From NCBI GenBank assembly GCA_020638855.1, contig JACKHT010000015.1, positions 1-57,337 on the forward strand: a stretch of DNA of 57,337 bases. Direction: 5' to 3'. The position numbers and the translations under genes are program-made. Positions 49,537 through 57,337 of the stretch are shown piece after piece. Origin of the DNA: Planctomycetota bacterium (GTDB taxonomy: Bacteria; Planctomycetota; UBA1135; GCA-002686595). Positions within the stretch are counted from its first letter, which is position 1. The number at the start of each line of letters is the position of its first letter. The notes beneath the pieces were generated by a model. It searched no databases. It was not told the origin of the DNA and worked only from the letters and a program-made list of their open reading frames with translations.

Positions 49537-49932
49537 ATGCGCCCCAACGATCGCAAGTATTCCACCTCCCACGAGTGGGCCAAGAAAGACGGTGACACCA
49601 TTGTGGTGGGCATCACCGATTTCGCCATCGAAGAACTCTCCAGTGGCAACACCTCGGACTTGGTCTACTGCGACCTGCCCGACTTGGGCCGCATCCTCGA
49701 AGTGGGCGAGACCTTCGGCGAGATCGAATCGGTCAAGGCCGTGGCCGACCTCAATGCGCCCATCGGGGGCGAAGTGGTCGAGGTCAACAGCAGCCTGGAA
49801 GAGCACTTGGAGAAAATGGCTGAGGACCCGTGGGGTGCCGGCTGGTTGGTCCGCATCAAGCCCAGCGGCTCGGAGTACGACGAGCTGATGGACGCGGAGG
49901 CCTACGAGAAGCACATCGCGGCCCCCCACTGA
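49537..49932 (+). CDS. gcvH: glycine cleavage system H protein
   Basis: A 131-residue lipoyl carrier protein. The lipoylated residue is Lys67 in GEIESVKAVADLNAP. YSTSHEWAKKDGDTIVVGIT and DPWGAGWLVRIKPS are family signatures. It shuttles the aminomethyl group between GcvP, GcvT and the lipoamide dehydrogenase. The gene begins 6 bases after gcvT and overlaps the ligase gene by one base (TGATG), so its modifying enzyme is made with it. Confidence 0.97.
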   Translation: MRPNDRKYSTSHEWAKKDGDTIVVGITDFAIEELSSGNTSDLVYCDLPDLGRILEVGETFGEIESVKAVADLNAPIGGEVVEVNSSLEEHLEKMAEDPWGAGWLVRIKPSGSEYDELMDAEAYEKHIAAPH

Positions 49933-50669
49933 TGACCCGGGCCCAGCATCCCTGGCGCCTGATCACCACGCTCGGCGCCCCGCCGAACTTCAACATGGCC
50001 TTGGATGAGGCCCTCTTGGAGATCGGTGGGGCGCCGACGTTGCGTTTGTACACCTGGCAGCCGGACACGCTCAGCCTGGGCTACTTCCAGAAGTATGCCG
50101 AAGTGCCCGGGGTGGCCCAGGCCTCGCACGTGGTGCGGCGCATCACCGGCGGCGGGGCGATCCACCACGCGGGAGAGCTCACCTTCTCGCTCACCACCGA
50201 CCTATCCGACCCGATCTACCAGGGTGCGGTGCCTCGCTCCTACGAACGAGTCCACTTCGCGGTGATCCAGGCCCTGGGTCAAGTCGGCGTGCGCGCCAAG
50301 CTCCGGCTCGACGACTCGCTTGCCTCCGACCAAGCCGCAACGGGCATGTGCTTCCACCATTCGACCCCACTCGACATTGCCTGGATGGGCCGCAAGGGCA
50401 TGGGATCGGCCCAGCGTCGGCGCGGGGGCCGCGTGTTGCACCACGGGTCGATCAAGCTAGCGACCACGCCCATCGAAGGAGCGATCGCCACGACATCCGA
50501 ATGCGGTCCCTGCACCGAACCGGCCGATCTGATCCCGCACCTGTGTTTGGCGTTCGAGCAGGAGCTCGGGATGCGACTGGAACGGGGCGTCCCCTCGCCC
50601 GCGGAGCGCGAGCTCGCCAGCCGCTTGGAACCGCGCTACAGCGATCCCGAATTCTTGCGACGGCGCTAG
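49932..50669 (+). CDS. lipoate-protein ligase/octanoyltransferase (LplA/LipM family)
   Basis: A 245-residue protein. NFNMALDEALLE, VVRRITGGGAIHHAGELTFS and GRKGMGSAQRRRGGRVLHHG match the LplA/LipM fold; the lysine in GRK holds the acyl-adenylate in ligases. A Cys in TGMCFHHSTPLDI is at the place used by octanoyltransferase LipM, so either ligase or transferase activity is possible. It would lipoylate GcvH. No C-terminal accessory domain is present. The overlap with gcvH indicates translational coupling. Confidence 0.87.
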   Translation: MTRAQHPWRLITTLGAPPNFNMALDEALLEIGGAPTLRLYTWQPDTLSLGYFQKYAEVPGVAQASHVVRRITGGGAIHHAGELTFSLTTDLSDPIYQGAVPRSYERVHFAVIQALGQVGVRAKLRLDDSLASDQAATGMCFHHSTPLDIAWMGRKGMGSAQRRRGGRVLHHGSIKLATTPIEGAIATTSECGPCTEPADLIPHLCLAFEQELGMRLERGVPSPAERELASRLEPRYSDPEFLRRR

Positions 50670-50697
50670 CGCATGCAGAGTTGCGGGACCAACCCTT

Positions 50698-50757
50698 AAA
50701 GGCAGGCCCATAAAAAGCAGGCCCACGAAAGACAGGCCCACGACAAACAGTCCTACC
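50698..50757. repeat. 15-bp tandem repeat, four copies
   Basis: Four contiguous 15-bp units, consensus AAAGACAGGCCCACG, between the lipoate ligase gene and the tRNA-Gln terminator. The fourth copy is diverged. Confidence 0.8.
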
Positions 50758-50761
50758 CACG

Positions 50762-50786
50762 AAAAACGGGCCCCCGAAAGGGCCCG
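50762..50786 (-). terminator. intrinsic terminator of tRNA-Gln
   Basis: A perfect 7-bp stem CGGGCCC/GGGCCCG with a 6-base loop is followed on the minus strand by TTTTT (50766-50762). It lies just past the tRNA 3' end. Confidence 0.8.
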
Positions 50787-50794
50787 AATTGGGT

Positions 50795-50868
50795 TGGTTA
50801 CCCCACTAGGACTCGAACCTAGAATGACAGAACCAAAATCTGTAGTGTTACCATTACACCATGGGGTA
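50795..50868 (-). tRNA. tRNA-Gln (TTG anticodon)
   Basis: A cloverleaf on the minus strand: acceptor TACCCCA/TGGGGTA, D arm GTGT/ACAC, anticodon stem ACAGA/TCTGT with loop TTTTGGT (anticodon TTG), T arm CTAGG/CCTAG. The CCA end is encoded. It reads CAA and, by wobble, CAG. Confidence 0.95.
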
Positions 50869-50963
50869 ACTCTTGGGGGAGGAAGATACCAGCCAGGGGG
50901 CGGTTGTCGAGGGCAGAGGCACGAAAAATCCCCGCTTCGTTTGGGTTTCCCCGCCCCTCTTTC

Positions 50964-50997
50964 CGACCGGGCTGTTTGGCCGACCGGGCTGTTTGGG
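50964..50997. repeat. 17-bp tandem repeat, two copies
   Basis: CCGACCGGGCTGTTTGG occurs twice with no gap, both copies identical, between tRNA-Gln and the cinA 3' end. Confidence 0.8.
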
Positions 50998-51047
50998 TTC
51001 CCGAGTGGGCCGTGGAAGGCTCCTCGCATGGGAATCGTGCGACCGGC

Positions 51048-52325
51048 TCAAACGCTGCGCAGGACCCGCAAGAGCGCGTGCAGGGCCCAATTGCTGGCCC
51101 AAGTGCGCACCCGTTCGCGGCTAGCCGGCGGGAACTGACGGGACTCCGCCAGGAGCACCTTGCCACGCCAAGCCACGGCAAACCAAACGAGGCCCACGGG
51201 CTTTTCCGGAGTGCCCCCATCAGGCCCCGCCACCCCGGTGACGGAAACGGCCAGGTCCGCACCGCTGCGTTCCAAAGCGCCCAAGGCCATGGCCCGCGCC
51301 ACGGGTTCGGACACCGCACCGAAGCGCTCCAAGACCGCCGAAGGAACGCCGAGGGTGCGAGTCTTGGCGGCGTTGGAATAGGTCCCGTAGGTTTCATCGA
51401 GCACCGCGCTGATGCCCGGGACGGCGCCCAACGCGGCCGCCACCATGCCCAAAGTGCACGACTCGGCAGCGGTAACGCGTACCCCGCGCGCGATGAGCTC
51501 GCGGCCTAGCACCTGCTCCAAGTCGGGCTCGTCGAGCGAATAGACCGACGCGCCAAAGCGCTCCACGAACTGCGCCTGCAGCGCCTCTGCCCGGTGCTGC
51601 GCGGCTTGCGGGGTACGGTCGAGGGTGGTGATCGTCACCGCCAAGCGCCCAGCCTTGGCCGTCACCCCCACCAACGCATCGTCGTGGCGATCGAGCAAGG
51701 GCCCCGCTTCGTCGGCGAATTGGCTCTCCGAAAGCGAAGCCAGGAAGACGCGCAGCGTATGCCGACACTCCTCGTCGGGAGCCTGCGCGCGCAACCAAGG
51801 GATCAACTCCCGTTCCACCATCGGCTCAACCTCGCGCGGCGGCCCGGGCAGGCAAAACAGCGTCGCCGAACCGAGCGCGAGCCGCAACCCAGGTGCGGTG
51901 CCGGCCACATTGTGCAAGGCGATGCCGCCGCGCGGGAGCAGAGCTTGGCGGCGGTTGGACTCGGGGGGCACGCGCTTCGAATCGAGGTACCACGCGAGCA
52001 CCCACTGCCACGTGGCCTCGTCAAACTCGATCGGAACGCCCGCGGCTTCGGCCGCGGCGTGGCGCGTCAAGTCGTCGGCGGTGGGCCCCAACCCTCCGGT
52101 CGTCAACACAAGCGATGCTCGCTGGCTGGCTTCGCGCAGGGCCCGCACCATGGCGGGCTGGTCGTCGGGCAGGACTCGGGTCTCCACCACTTGGTACCCG
52201 AACTCGCGCAGGATGCGCGCGAGGTAGGGCGAATTCAGGTCGGCATGGTCTCCCCGCAAGAGCTCATCCCCCAAACCGAACAGGAACGCAGTGCGGGCCG
52301 GGGGTTGTTCAGCTTTGGGCGGCAT
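51048..52325 (-). CDS. cinA: CinA: MoCF-like domain plus nicotinamide-nucleotide amidase
   Basis: A 425-residue two-domain protein. The N-terminal MoCF-like domain (about 10-175; DELLRGDHADLNSPYLARIL, LTTGGLGPTADD) is linked to NMN/ADP-ribose pyrophosphatase activity. The C-terminal domain (about 265-420; TAAESCTLGMVAAALGAVPG, SVTGVAGPDGGTPEKPVGLV) is PncC-type NMN deamidase, which recycles pyridine nucleotides. Its start lies 17 bp inside the tatC 3' end, so the two are coupled. Confidence 0.93.
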   Translation of the reverse strand: MPPKAEQPPARTAFLFGLGDELLRGDHADLNSPYLARILREFGYQVVETRVLPDDQPAMVRALREASQRASLVLTTGGLGPTADDLTRHAAAEAAGVPIEFDEATWQWVLAWYLDSKRVPPESNRRQALLPRGGIALHNVAGTAPGLRLALGSATLFCLPGPPREVEPMVERELIPWLRAQAPDEECRHTLRVFLASLSESQFADEAGPLLDRHDDALVGVTAKAGRLAVTITTLDRTPQAAQHRAEALQAQFVERFGASVYSLDEPDLEQVLGRELIARGVRVTAAESCTLGMVAAALGAVPGISAVLDETYGTYSNAAKTRTLGVPSAVLERFGAVSEPVARAMALGALERSGADLAVSVTGVAGPDGGTPEKPVGLVWFAVAWRGKVLLAESRQFPPASRERVRTWASNWALHALLRVLRSV

Positions 52326-53241
52326 GCTCGGGTTCGCTCTCGGGGAAGGGTTCCTGCCAGGTCCAATAGGCCACGCGTAGGCCCACTTCGTACAGGAGGA
52401 TGATCGGCCCGGCCATCAACAGTTGGGTCACCGGATCGGGCGGGGTCAGGATCGCACCGATCACCAACGATCCAACCAACATGTGCTTGCGATAGTGCGA
52501 ATAGGTCTTGGGCTGGACGAGTCCCAGGCGCGAAACCGCCACCATCAGGATGGGCAGCTGGAACACGAATCCGAGCGCCAAGCACAACCCCTTGAGGAAA
52601 TTCAAGTACTGCTCCGCTCCCATGCGGTAGTCCCCGCCCGGGTGGCCCAAACCGTCGAGGTTCAAGAAGTACAGCGCGTAGGGAACCAGCACGTAGTACC
52701 CAAACAGGATGCCCGAGAAAAACAGCACCAAGCTGACCGGAAAGTAGGCGTAGGCGACCTTCTTTTCCTTTTTGTACAAGCCCGCTGCGATGAACCCCCA
52801 TAGCTCCCACAACAGGTACGGGCCGGAGATCGCCAGCGCCAACCAGAAGCAAACGCGCATGCGCAGGAAGAAGCCCCCGTCGGCGTGCATGTAAAGCAGT
52901 TCCCCCGTGGGACCGCGGTCTTGGCGCAAAACCCAGGTCTTGGGCCAGCCGGGCTCGAAGTCGACGCTGGCGTCGACGGTTTCGCCCTGGTCGATGCGGG
53001 CTTGGTACTCGCCTTGCAGCCGGTCGCTGAGCTCGGTGCGCAGCATAGCCGTGGAGCGCAGCATGGGCTCCTGCACCGCTCCCAGGAGCATGTGCCGATA
53101 GCCGTACAACACGCCAAAGACAACCGCCATGCAAAGCACCGCGCGGATCAGGCGCGTGCGAAGCTCGGCCAAGTGCTCGCCAAGCCCCATGCGCGTCGAC
53201 TCCACCGCGGGATCTTCGGGGTGCGGATCGGTGGTAGCCAT
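52309..53241 (-). CDS. tatC: Sec-independent protein translocase TatC
   Basis: A 310-residue membrane protein that binds twin-arginine signals of folded exported proteins. HLAELRTRLIRAVLCMAVVF at the N-terminus, LWGFIAAGLYKKEKKVAYAY, GFVFQLPILMVAVSRLGLVQ and the late ILTPPDPVTQLLMAGPIILL match TatC in order. A periplasmic loop of about 90 residues between the first two membrane segments is longer than in E. coli. No tatA/tatB gene is adjacent. It overlaps cinA. ATG 53241 is preferred to a start a few codons upstream. Confidence 0.94.
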   Translation of the reverse strand: MATTDPHPEDPAVESTRMGLGEHLAELRTRLIRAVLCMAVVFGVLYGYRHMLLGAVQEPMLRSTAMLRTELSDRLQGEYQARIDQGETVDASVDFEPGWPKTWVLRQDRGPTGELLYMHADGGFFLRMRVCFWLALAISGPYLLWELWGFIAAGLYKKEKKVAYAYFPVSLVLFFSGILFGYYVLVPYALYFLNLDGLGHPGGDYRMGAEQYLNFLKGLCLALGFVFQLPILMVAVSRLGLVQPKTYSHYRKHMLVGSLVIGAILTPPDPVTQLLMAGPIILLYEVGLRVAYWTWQEPFPESEPEHAAQS

Positions 53242-53290
53242 GGGGCGGGGCAAGAGGGAGGATAGCGAATGGCTTCGCAGCGCGCGATAC

Positions 53291-53326
53291 GCAAAGGGGC
53301 GGGCCCGCCGTCATGGCAAGCCCGCC
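53291..53326 (-). terminator. intrinsic-type terminator after the BRCT-like gene
   Basis: A 9-bp stem GGGGCGGGC/GCCCGCCCC, followed on the minus strand by TTTGCG. It lies 27 bases past the gene stop. Confidence 0.6.
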
Positions 53327-53352
53327 CCGTTGCTATCGATGCCCGGTCGGGC

Positions 53353-54609
53353 TTACATGCGGAAGAAGTGGCGCAATTGATCGATCGAGATCATCTGCAC
53401 GCCCCAGGACTTGGCCAATCCGTAGATCGGAAGGTCGGTCACTTTCAGGGGCTCTTCGAGGGTTTCCCCGGTTTCCGGATCCTTGTAGAGGGGGTTGCCC
53501 ATGATCAGGAACATGGTCGAACGATCGAGATCATCCTGCACGTTGATGCCAATCTGCTTGAGCAGCAGGGCCACCTCTTGGCGGTTGTACTTGCCGTCGA
53601 AACGACCCGCGAGCACCGCGTTGCGCTCGCCTTCGGGATCGTACATCGGGTTGGTGATGACGTCGCCCTTGGCGATGGCGTTGTACTGATCGGTCAGGCT
53701 ACGGATGGCCACTTCCGAGATGGAGTCCTGTACGTCGATGACTTCGACTTCGCCCTTGACGGTGCGCTTGGTCGGGTCGCCGTCGAGCACCTGGAACACC
53801 ATGCCACGCACGATGCGGTCCTTGGCACCACGGTTGATGTAGGCCATGTTGAGCTCCGCCGAGGTGCCCACGACCATGCCGTCGATGCCGTTGGGCTCAC
53901 GTAGCGGGACGGTGTCCTTGAGCAGCTGGTTCATGCGGGCCTCGTACTCGCTGACCACCAACGAGTGCTCAACCAGCTTGTCGGCCAGCTCCTTGCGAGC
54001 GGCGATTGCCTCTTCGTCGGAGGTGCCGCGCTCCTGGGTCAAGCGCGCGATGCGGCCTTCCAGGGTGTTGACCTCTTCGGTGTACTTGGTGCGCAGGTCG
54101 GCCAGTTCCTTGGTCAGGCGGGAGATCTCTTGATCCTTATCCGTGGCCACGGTTTGGGCCGAACTACGGGCCGCTTGGACCTCGCTCTGGCGCTCGGTGG
54201 CCTGTTGGGTCACCGTGGTCAGCGACTGGTCGCGCGAGGAAATCTGGCGGATGGCCAGGGGCCAAGCAGCCTGGAAGGTGGTCACCGAGGCATCGGCGTC
54301 CGAGCCGATCGCGGCCTTGAACTGGTCCAGATCCGCCTGGGCCAGGGCCACATCGGAAACGGCTTGGAGGTTCTCAGGATCGTAGTACCCCACGATCTCG
54401 CTGAGCTGGCGGTGCTCGGCCTGGAGCTTCTGAAGCTTGTCGGTAGCCGCCTTGGCCTCGATTTGCGCCTGTTTGGCCTGTTCTTCGGCGCGGACCATCT
54501 CATCGTTGGCGGTGTAGCCAAAGAACATGGCGGCGAAGAACAGGACGAGGGTCACGATCAGCCAAATGGCATTCACGCGAGCGGCTCCGCGGGTGGAACG
54601 CTTCTTCAT
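53353..54609 (-). CDS. membrane-anchored coiled-coil protein with C-terminal BRCT-like domain
   Basis: A 418-residue protein. One N-terminal membrane helix (AIWLIVTLVLFFAAMFFGYT, about 13-32), coiled coil at about 38-72 and 135-235 (LTKELADLRTKYTEEVNTLE), a small beta-rich segment (about 245-315), and a final domain from about 325 to 418. That end follows BRCT order: AVLAGRFDGKYNRQEVALLL, STMFLIMGN, YGLAKSWGVQMISIDQLRHF. BRCT domains usually bind phosphopeptides in DNA-repair proteins; a membrane-anchored one is unusual. The side of the membrane is not certain. Confidence 0.72.
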   Translation of the reverse strand: MKKRSTRGAARVNAIWLIVTLVLFFAAMFFGYTANDEMVRAEEQAKQAQIEAKAATDKLQKLQAEHRQLSEIVGYYDPENLQAVSDVALAQADLDQFKAAIGSDADASVTTFQAAWPLAIRQISSRDQSLTTVTQQATERQSEVQAARSSAQTVATDKDQEISRLTKELADLRTKYTEEVNTLEGRIARLTQERGTSDEEAIAARKELADKLVEHSLVVSEYEARMNQLLKDTVPLREPNGIDGMVVGTSAELNMAYINRGAKDRIVRGMVFQVLDGDPTKRTVKGEVEVIDVQDSISEVAIRSLTDQYNAIAKGDVITNPMYDPEGERNAVLAGRFDGKYNRQEVALLLKQIGINVQDDLDRSTMFLIMGNPLYKDPETGETLEEPLKVTDLPIYGLAKSWGVQMISIDQLRHFFRM

Positions 54610-54977
54610 GCGGCTTTTGTCTCTAGGACAGGGGGGTGGATACCGGGGGGTAAGGGCCTAGTAAGGCTTGGTGGATTTCCTGGGGCTGGGCCTCAGGGAG
54701 CCAAACGGGGCTCTGGGGGTCGCTTGTGATAACCAAAGAGGAGGCCTCCAGCAAGGCTTTTCGGGGGCCTTGAACCGCGCGGCCGGTCCCGTACCCTCTG
54801 AGGAGGGCTCGGTGAGCACTCCAGGCCCGGGCCCGGTCGGAACGGTTCGGTCGCCGCGATCCACCTATCCGGAGGGAAAGGCCACCCGGAGGGAAAGGCC
54901 ATCCGCAGGGATAGGAGACCCGCGACTGCTGCCCCGATCTACCCCCCCGACCTCCCCTGTCTACCAACAAATCTCCC
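54610..54977. other. intergenic region between divergent genes
   Basis: This 368-bp gap separates the BRCT-like gene and coaE. It holds a 17-bp repeat (54869-54919) and a CCCGATCTACCCC stretch like the repeat at 4676-4740. Weak TA-containing -10 candidates exist on both sides. No gene is supported. Confidence 0.5.
54869..54919. repeat. 17-bp tandem repeat, three copies
   Basis: Three contiguous 17-bp units, consensus CCGGAGGGAAAGGCCAC; the third is diverged. Confidence 0.8.
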
Positions 54978-55625
54978 ATGCCCGCTGCCGCCAATTCCAC
55001 GGACCCAGGGGGTCTAGCCCGGAGCGTGGTGTTTGCCGTGCTGGGCGGGGTGGCCTCGGGAAAATCGACCGTTGCGCGCCTCCTGGCGGGCAACCAAGGG
55101 GTGATCCTGTCCGCCGACGCCTACGCCCACGAAGTTCTGGAAGCCGGGGATACGCGCGCATGGTTGGTCGAGCGCTTCGGCCCCCAAGTCCTGGGGGCGG
55201 ATGGCCGGGTCGACCGCCCCTGGCTCGCCAAGCTGGTTTTTGGGCAGCCGGAACTACGCAAAGCTCTAGAAGACTGGATCCATCCCCGAGTTCGTGCCAG
55301 GATCTGGTCTGATCTGGCCGGGGCTCGCGCCCAGGCGGTTCCCCGCATCGTGCTGGACGTACCCCTCCTGATGGAGAGCGACGCCCTGCAGGACCTGCGG
55401 CAACAGATCGACCACCTGGTGTTTGTCGACGTTCCCCTCGAAGAACGCGAACGCCGAGCCGGTGCCCAACGTGGTTGGGAACCGGGGGAAGTGGCCCGCC
55501 GGGAAGCGGCTCAGATGCCCCTCCTCGAAAAACGCAAAGCCGCTTCGTGGGTTCTCGACGCATCGGGGACGCTCGAGCAACTCACTCTCCGCGTTCAAGA
55601 CCTGCTCCAGGCCTGCGGCCTTTGA
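54978..55625 (+). CDS. coaE: dephospho-CoA kinase
   Basis: A 215-residue P-loop kinase for the last step of coenzyme A synthesis. The Walker A motif is GGVASGKST, followed by LSADAYAHEVL (the Asp-containing DxDxxAH-type motif), IHPRVRARIW and VLDVPLLMES. These are all CoaE signatures. Length is typical. rho follows about 40 bases later on the same strand, so the two are probably cotranscribed. Confidence 0.93.
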   Translation: MPAAANSTDPGGLARSVVFAVLGGVASGKSTVARLLAGNQGVILSADAYAHEVLEAGDTRAWLVERFGPQVLGADGRVDRPWLAKLVFGQPELRKALEDWIHPRVRARIWSDLAGARAQAVPRIVLDVPLLMESDALQDLRQQIDHLVFVDVPLEERERRAGAQRGWEPGEVARREAAQMPLLEKRKAASWVLDASGTLEQLTLRVQDLLQACGL

Positions 55626-55664
55626 CCTTGCCGGCCATCGATGCCGGCCCTTCGTCCCACAGCT

Positions 55665-57110
55665 ATGGCGTACAAGCAAAAGCACTTCAAACAAAAGCCG
55701 CACTTTCAAAAGCGGACCCCGCGCAAAGCCGCTGGCCCGCAGCCCCTGCACATCGACTACGCCGCCCTGCCTGCGGACTTGGATGAGGAAGCCTACGAGG
55801 ACCTGATCGAAGGCCTGCCCAAGTCCAAACGCAAGACCAAGCCCAAGCCCATGGTGCACGCCGAGCTGTTGGCGCTCAACTCGAACCAGATGCACGAACT
55901 GGCCGACGAAGAAAAGCACAAGGACTTCAACGCCCGCAACCGGCGCGACGCCATCTGGGAAATCACCCAGGCCCGCCTCAACGCCCACATCCCCGTGTTG
56001 GTCGAGGGAGTCGTGGACATCTGGGACAAGACCCACTACTTCCTGCGCACCCACTACACCGATTACATGCCGGCCGCCGAGGACGTCTACGTTCCCCCCT
56101 CGCTGGTCGATGAGTGCGGGCTGGAGCGCGGAATGACCGTGCAAGGGTTCCTGCGGCCCAATGCCGAAGGCGAGAAATACCTCTGCCTGCACGAGATCAC
56201 GCAAGTGGACGGAACCAAGACCAAGGACCTGGAAGCGCGCGCCGCCTTCCGTGAGTTGGTCCCGCTCTATCCCGATCAGCGCATCATGTTGGAGGACTCC
56301 AAGGTGGGCAACCTGGAGATGCGCATCCTCGACCTGATCACCCCCATCGGCCGCGGGCAACGGGGCTTGATCGTCGCGCCGCCGCGCACGGGCAAGACGG
56401 TTCTCCTGCACATGCTGGCCAATTCGATCCTGCACAACGCGCCCGACTGCAAACTGATCATTCTGCTGGTGGATGAGCGCCCCGAAGAGGTCACCGACTT
56501 CCAGCGCTCGATCGAAGGCGACAACGTGGAAGTCGTGTCGAGCACCTTCGACGAGCCCGCCTCGCGCCACATCCTGGTGGCCGAGATGGTCATCACCAAG
56601 GCCAAGAGCATGGTGGAAGCAGGTCAGCACGTGGTGATCCTGCTCGACTCGATCACCCGTTTGGCGCGGGCCTGCAACACCGAAGCTCCCTCCAACGGCA
56701 AGCTGCTCTCGGGCGGTTTGGAAGCCACCGCGCTGCAATTCCCCAAACAGTTCTTCGGCGCGGCGCGCAACATCGAGAACGGTGGTTCGCTCACGATCCT
56801 GGGCACCGCCCTGGTCGAAACCGGCTCCAAGATGGACGAAGTGATCTTCGAAGAGTTCAAGGGAACCGGCAACATGGAAATCGTGCTCGACCGGCGCATC
56901 TCCGACCGCCGGATCTACCCCGCGGTCGACATCAACCGCTCGGGCACCCGCAAGGAAGAGCTGCTCTTCACCCCCGGGGAGATCGAGCGGGTCTGGATGT
57001 TGCGCAAAGTACTCAACGAGCTCGATCCGGTCGAAGCCATGGAGATGCTGATCGCCAAGATGCGCAAGACCAACGTCAACGCCGAGTTCCTGATGACCAT
57101 CGGCGGTTAG
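55665..57110 (+). CDS. rho: transcription termination factor Rho
   Basis: A 481-residue hexameric RNA helicase. The first 75 residues are a basic, Lys-rich extension (AYKQKHFKQKPHFQKRTPRK) instead of a plain N-terminus. The RNA-binding cold-shock-like domain follows (YVPPSLVDECGLERGMTVQG), then the ATPase with P-loop APPRTGKT, LLVDERPEEVTDF (Walker B region), LLDSITRLARACN and the Q/R-loop SGGLEATALQFPKQFFGAAR. All catalytic motifs are present. ATG 55665 was chosen; an ATG at 55641 would add eight residues. It is followed by its own terminator. Confidence 0.96.
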   Translation: MAYKQKHFKQKPHFQKRTPRKAAGPQPLHIDYAALPADLDEEAYEDLIEGLPKSKRKTKPKPMVHAELLALNSNQMHELADEEKHKDFNARNRRDAIWEITQARLNAHIPVLVEGVVDIWDKTHYFLRTHYTDYMPAAEDVYVPPSLVDECGLERGMTVQGFLRPNAEGEKYLCLHEITQVDGTKTKDLEARAAFRELVPLYPDQRIMLEDSKVGNLEMRILDLITPIGRGQRGLIVAPPRTGKTVLLHMLANSILHNAPDCKLIILLVDERPEEVTDFQRSIEGDNVEVVSSTFDEPASRHILVAEMVITKAKSMVEAGQHVVILLDSITRLARACNTEAPSNGKLLSGGLEATALQFPKQFFGAARNIENGGSLTILGTALVETGSKMDEVIFEEFKGTGNMEIVLDRRISDRRIYPAVDINRSGTRKEELLFTPGEIERVWMLRKVLNELDPVEAMEMLIAKMRKTNVNAEFLMTIGG

Positions 57111-57132
57111 GCGTGGGCTTCGTCCGACACGA

Positions 57133-57174
57133 CGCGCGCCCAGTATCGGATTCGATGCTGGGCGCGCGCTGATT
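57133..57174 (+). terminator. intrinsic terminator after rho
   Basis: An 11-bp perfect stem CGCGCGCCCAG/CTGGGCGCGCG with a 14-base loop is followed by CTGATTTTG. It lies 22 bases past the rho stop. Confidence 0.8.
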
Positions 57175-57337
57175 TTGAAACATAAGTGACTGGGTTGAGT
57201 GTGGAAGGTCCGCCAAGAAACCCGGGGTGAGGTGCCACCGTGAGGCCTACCGGCCGGTCCTAGAGTTATCCCCCTCCAAGCGGGGCCCTCGACCAAGTCC
57301 TGAGCCATGTTCATCCCTCCTTATTGCCCCTACTCCG

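Noticed and set aside
55266..57314. A 682-codon open frame on the minus strand opposite rho and coaE
   Set aside because: It is antisense to two clear genes (rho and coaE), has low-complexity composition typical of GC-rich antisense frames and shows no family motif.
57307..57337. ATG at 57307 as the start of a gene running off the window
   Set aside because: Only ten codons are visible, with no clear ribosome binding site, so it cannot be supported.

Overview
The window is GC-rich bacterial chromosome with closely packed genes on both strands, two tRNA genes and no phage, insertion sequence or CRISPR array. The gene set suggests a free-living Planctomycetota bacterium: HEAT-repeat exported proteins, a lysine/alanine-rich histone H1-like protein, Roadblock/MglA signalling proteins, DUF1844, a BtpA-family protein, a sulfatase-fold lipoprotein and an exported VWA protein. 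This is an inference from family content; Myxococcota or a related lineage cannot be excluded without a marker-gene tree.

Layout. 0.1-8.2 kb: S1-repeat RNA-binding protein, an unknown membrane-anchored protein, YciB/IspZ, a DUF2007-like protein broken by an in-frame TGA, a rhomboid protease, an exported VWA protein (-), a sulfatase-like lipoprotein and a zinc-ribbon membrane protein. 8.2-18.3 kb: AlkB and MscS (-), a receiver-only protein, PilT (-), a sodium:solute symporter (-), a DUF6919-like protein, a MauE-thioredoxin fusion, a methyltransferase and M28 peptidase pair (-), and an orphan HisC C-terminal domain (-). 18.6-26.7 kb: homoserine kinase, an Enzyme I paralogue that has lost its catalytic residues (-), MoaB and BtpA (-), tRNA-Thr, an exported HEAT protein with a receiver-like insert (-), and AnmK (-). 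26.7-34 kb: an NtrC-type regulator, a LysM protein (-), then a forward run of lipoprotein, kdsB, pyrG, DUF1844, a 2OG-Fe(II) oxygenase and truA. 34.3-42.7 kb: acyltransferase, Fe superoxide dismutase, small membrane proteins, an M29-like peptidase, a glutaryl-CoA-dehydrogenase-like enzyme, metG and the H1-like gene. 43.2-47.9 kb: a five-gene reverse operon encoding three Roadblock proteins, a membrane-anchored MglA-type GTPase and a membrane TPR/coiled-coil protein. 47.9-57.3 kb: glycine riboswitch with gcvT-gcvH-lipoate ligase, tRNA-Gln, cinA and tatC (-), a membrane coiled-coil protein with a BRCT-like end (-), coaE and rho.

How the genes work together. The clearest new unit is the Roadblock/MglA operon, which ends at a strong intrinsic terminator and looks like a membrane-tethered small-GTPase module. 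The riboswitch-gcvT-gcvH-ligase unit couples glycine sensing to glycine cleavage and lipoylation of GcvH. The kdsB-pyrG-DUF1844 run combines CTP supply with CMP-Kdo synthesis, which implies a lipopolysaccharide-type outer membrane.

Two patterns recur. First, at least ten genes have a TANNNT -10-like hexamer 6-7 bases (one at 9) before the start codon and no Shine-Dalgarno sequence, which points to leaderless mRNAs; other genes have clear Shine-Dalgarno sequences. Second, about eleven intergenic spots carry short direct tandem repeats of 11-17 bp, each with its own unit.
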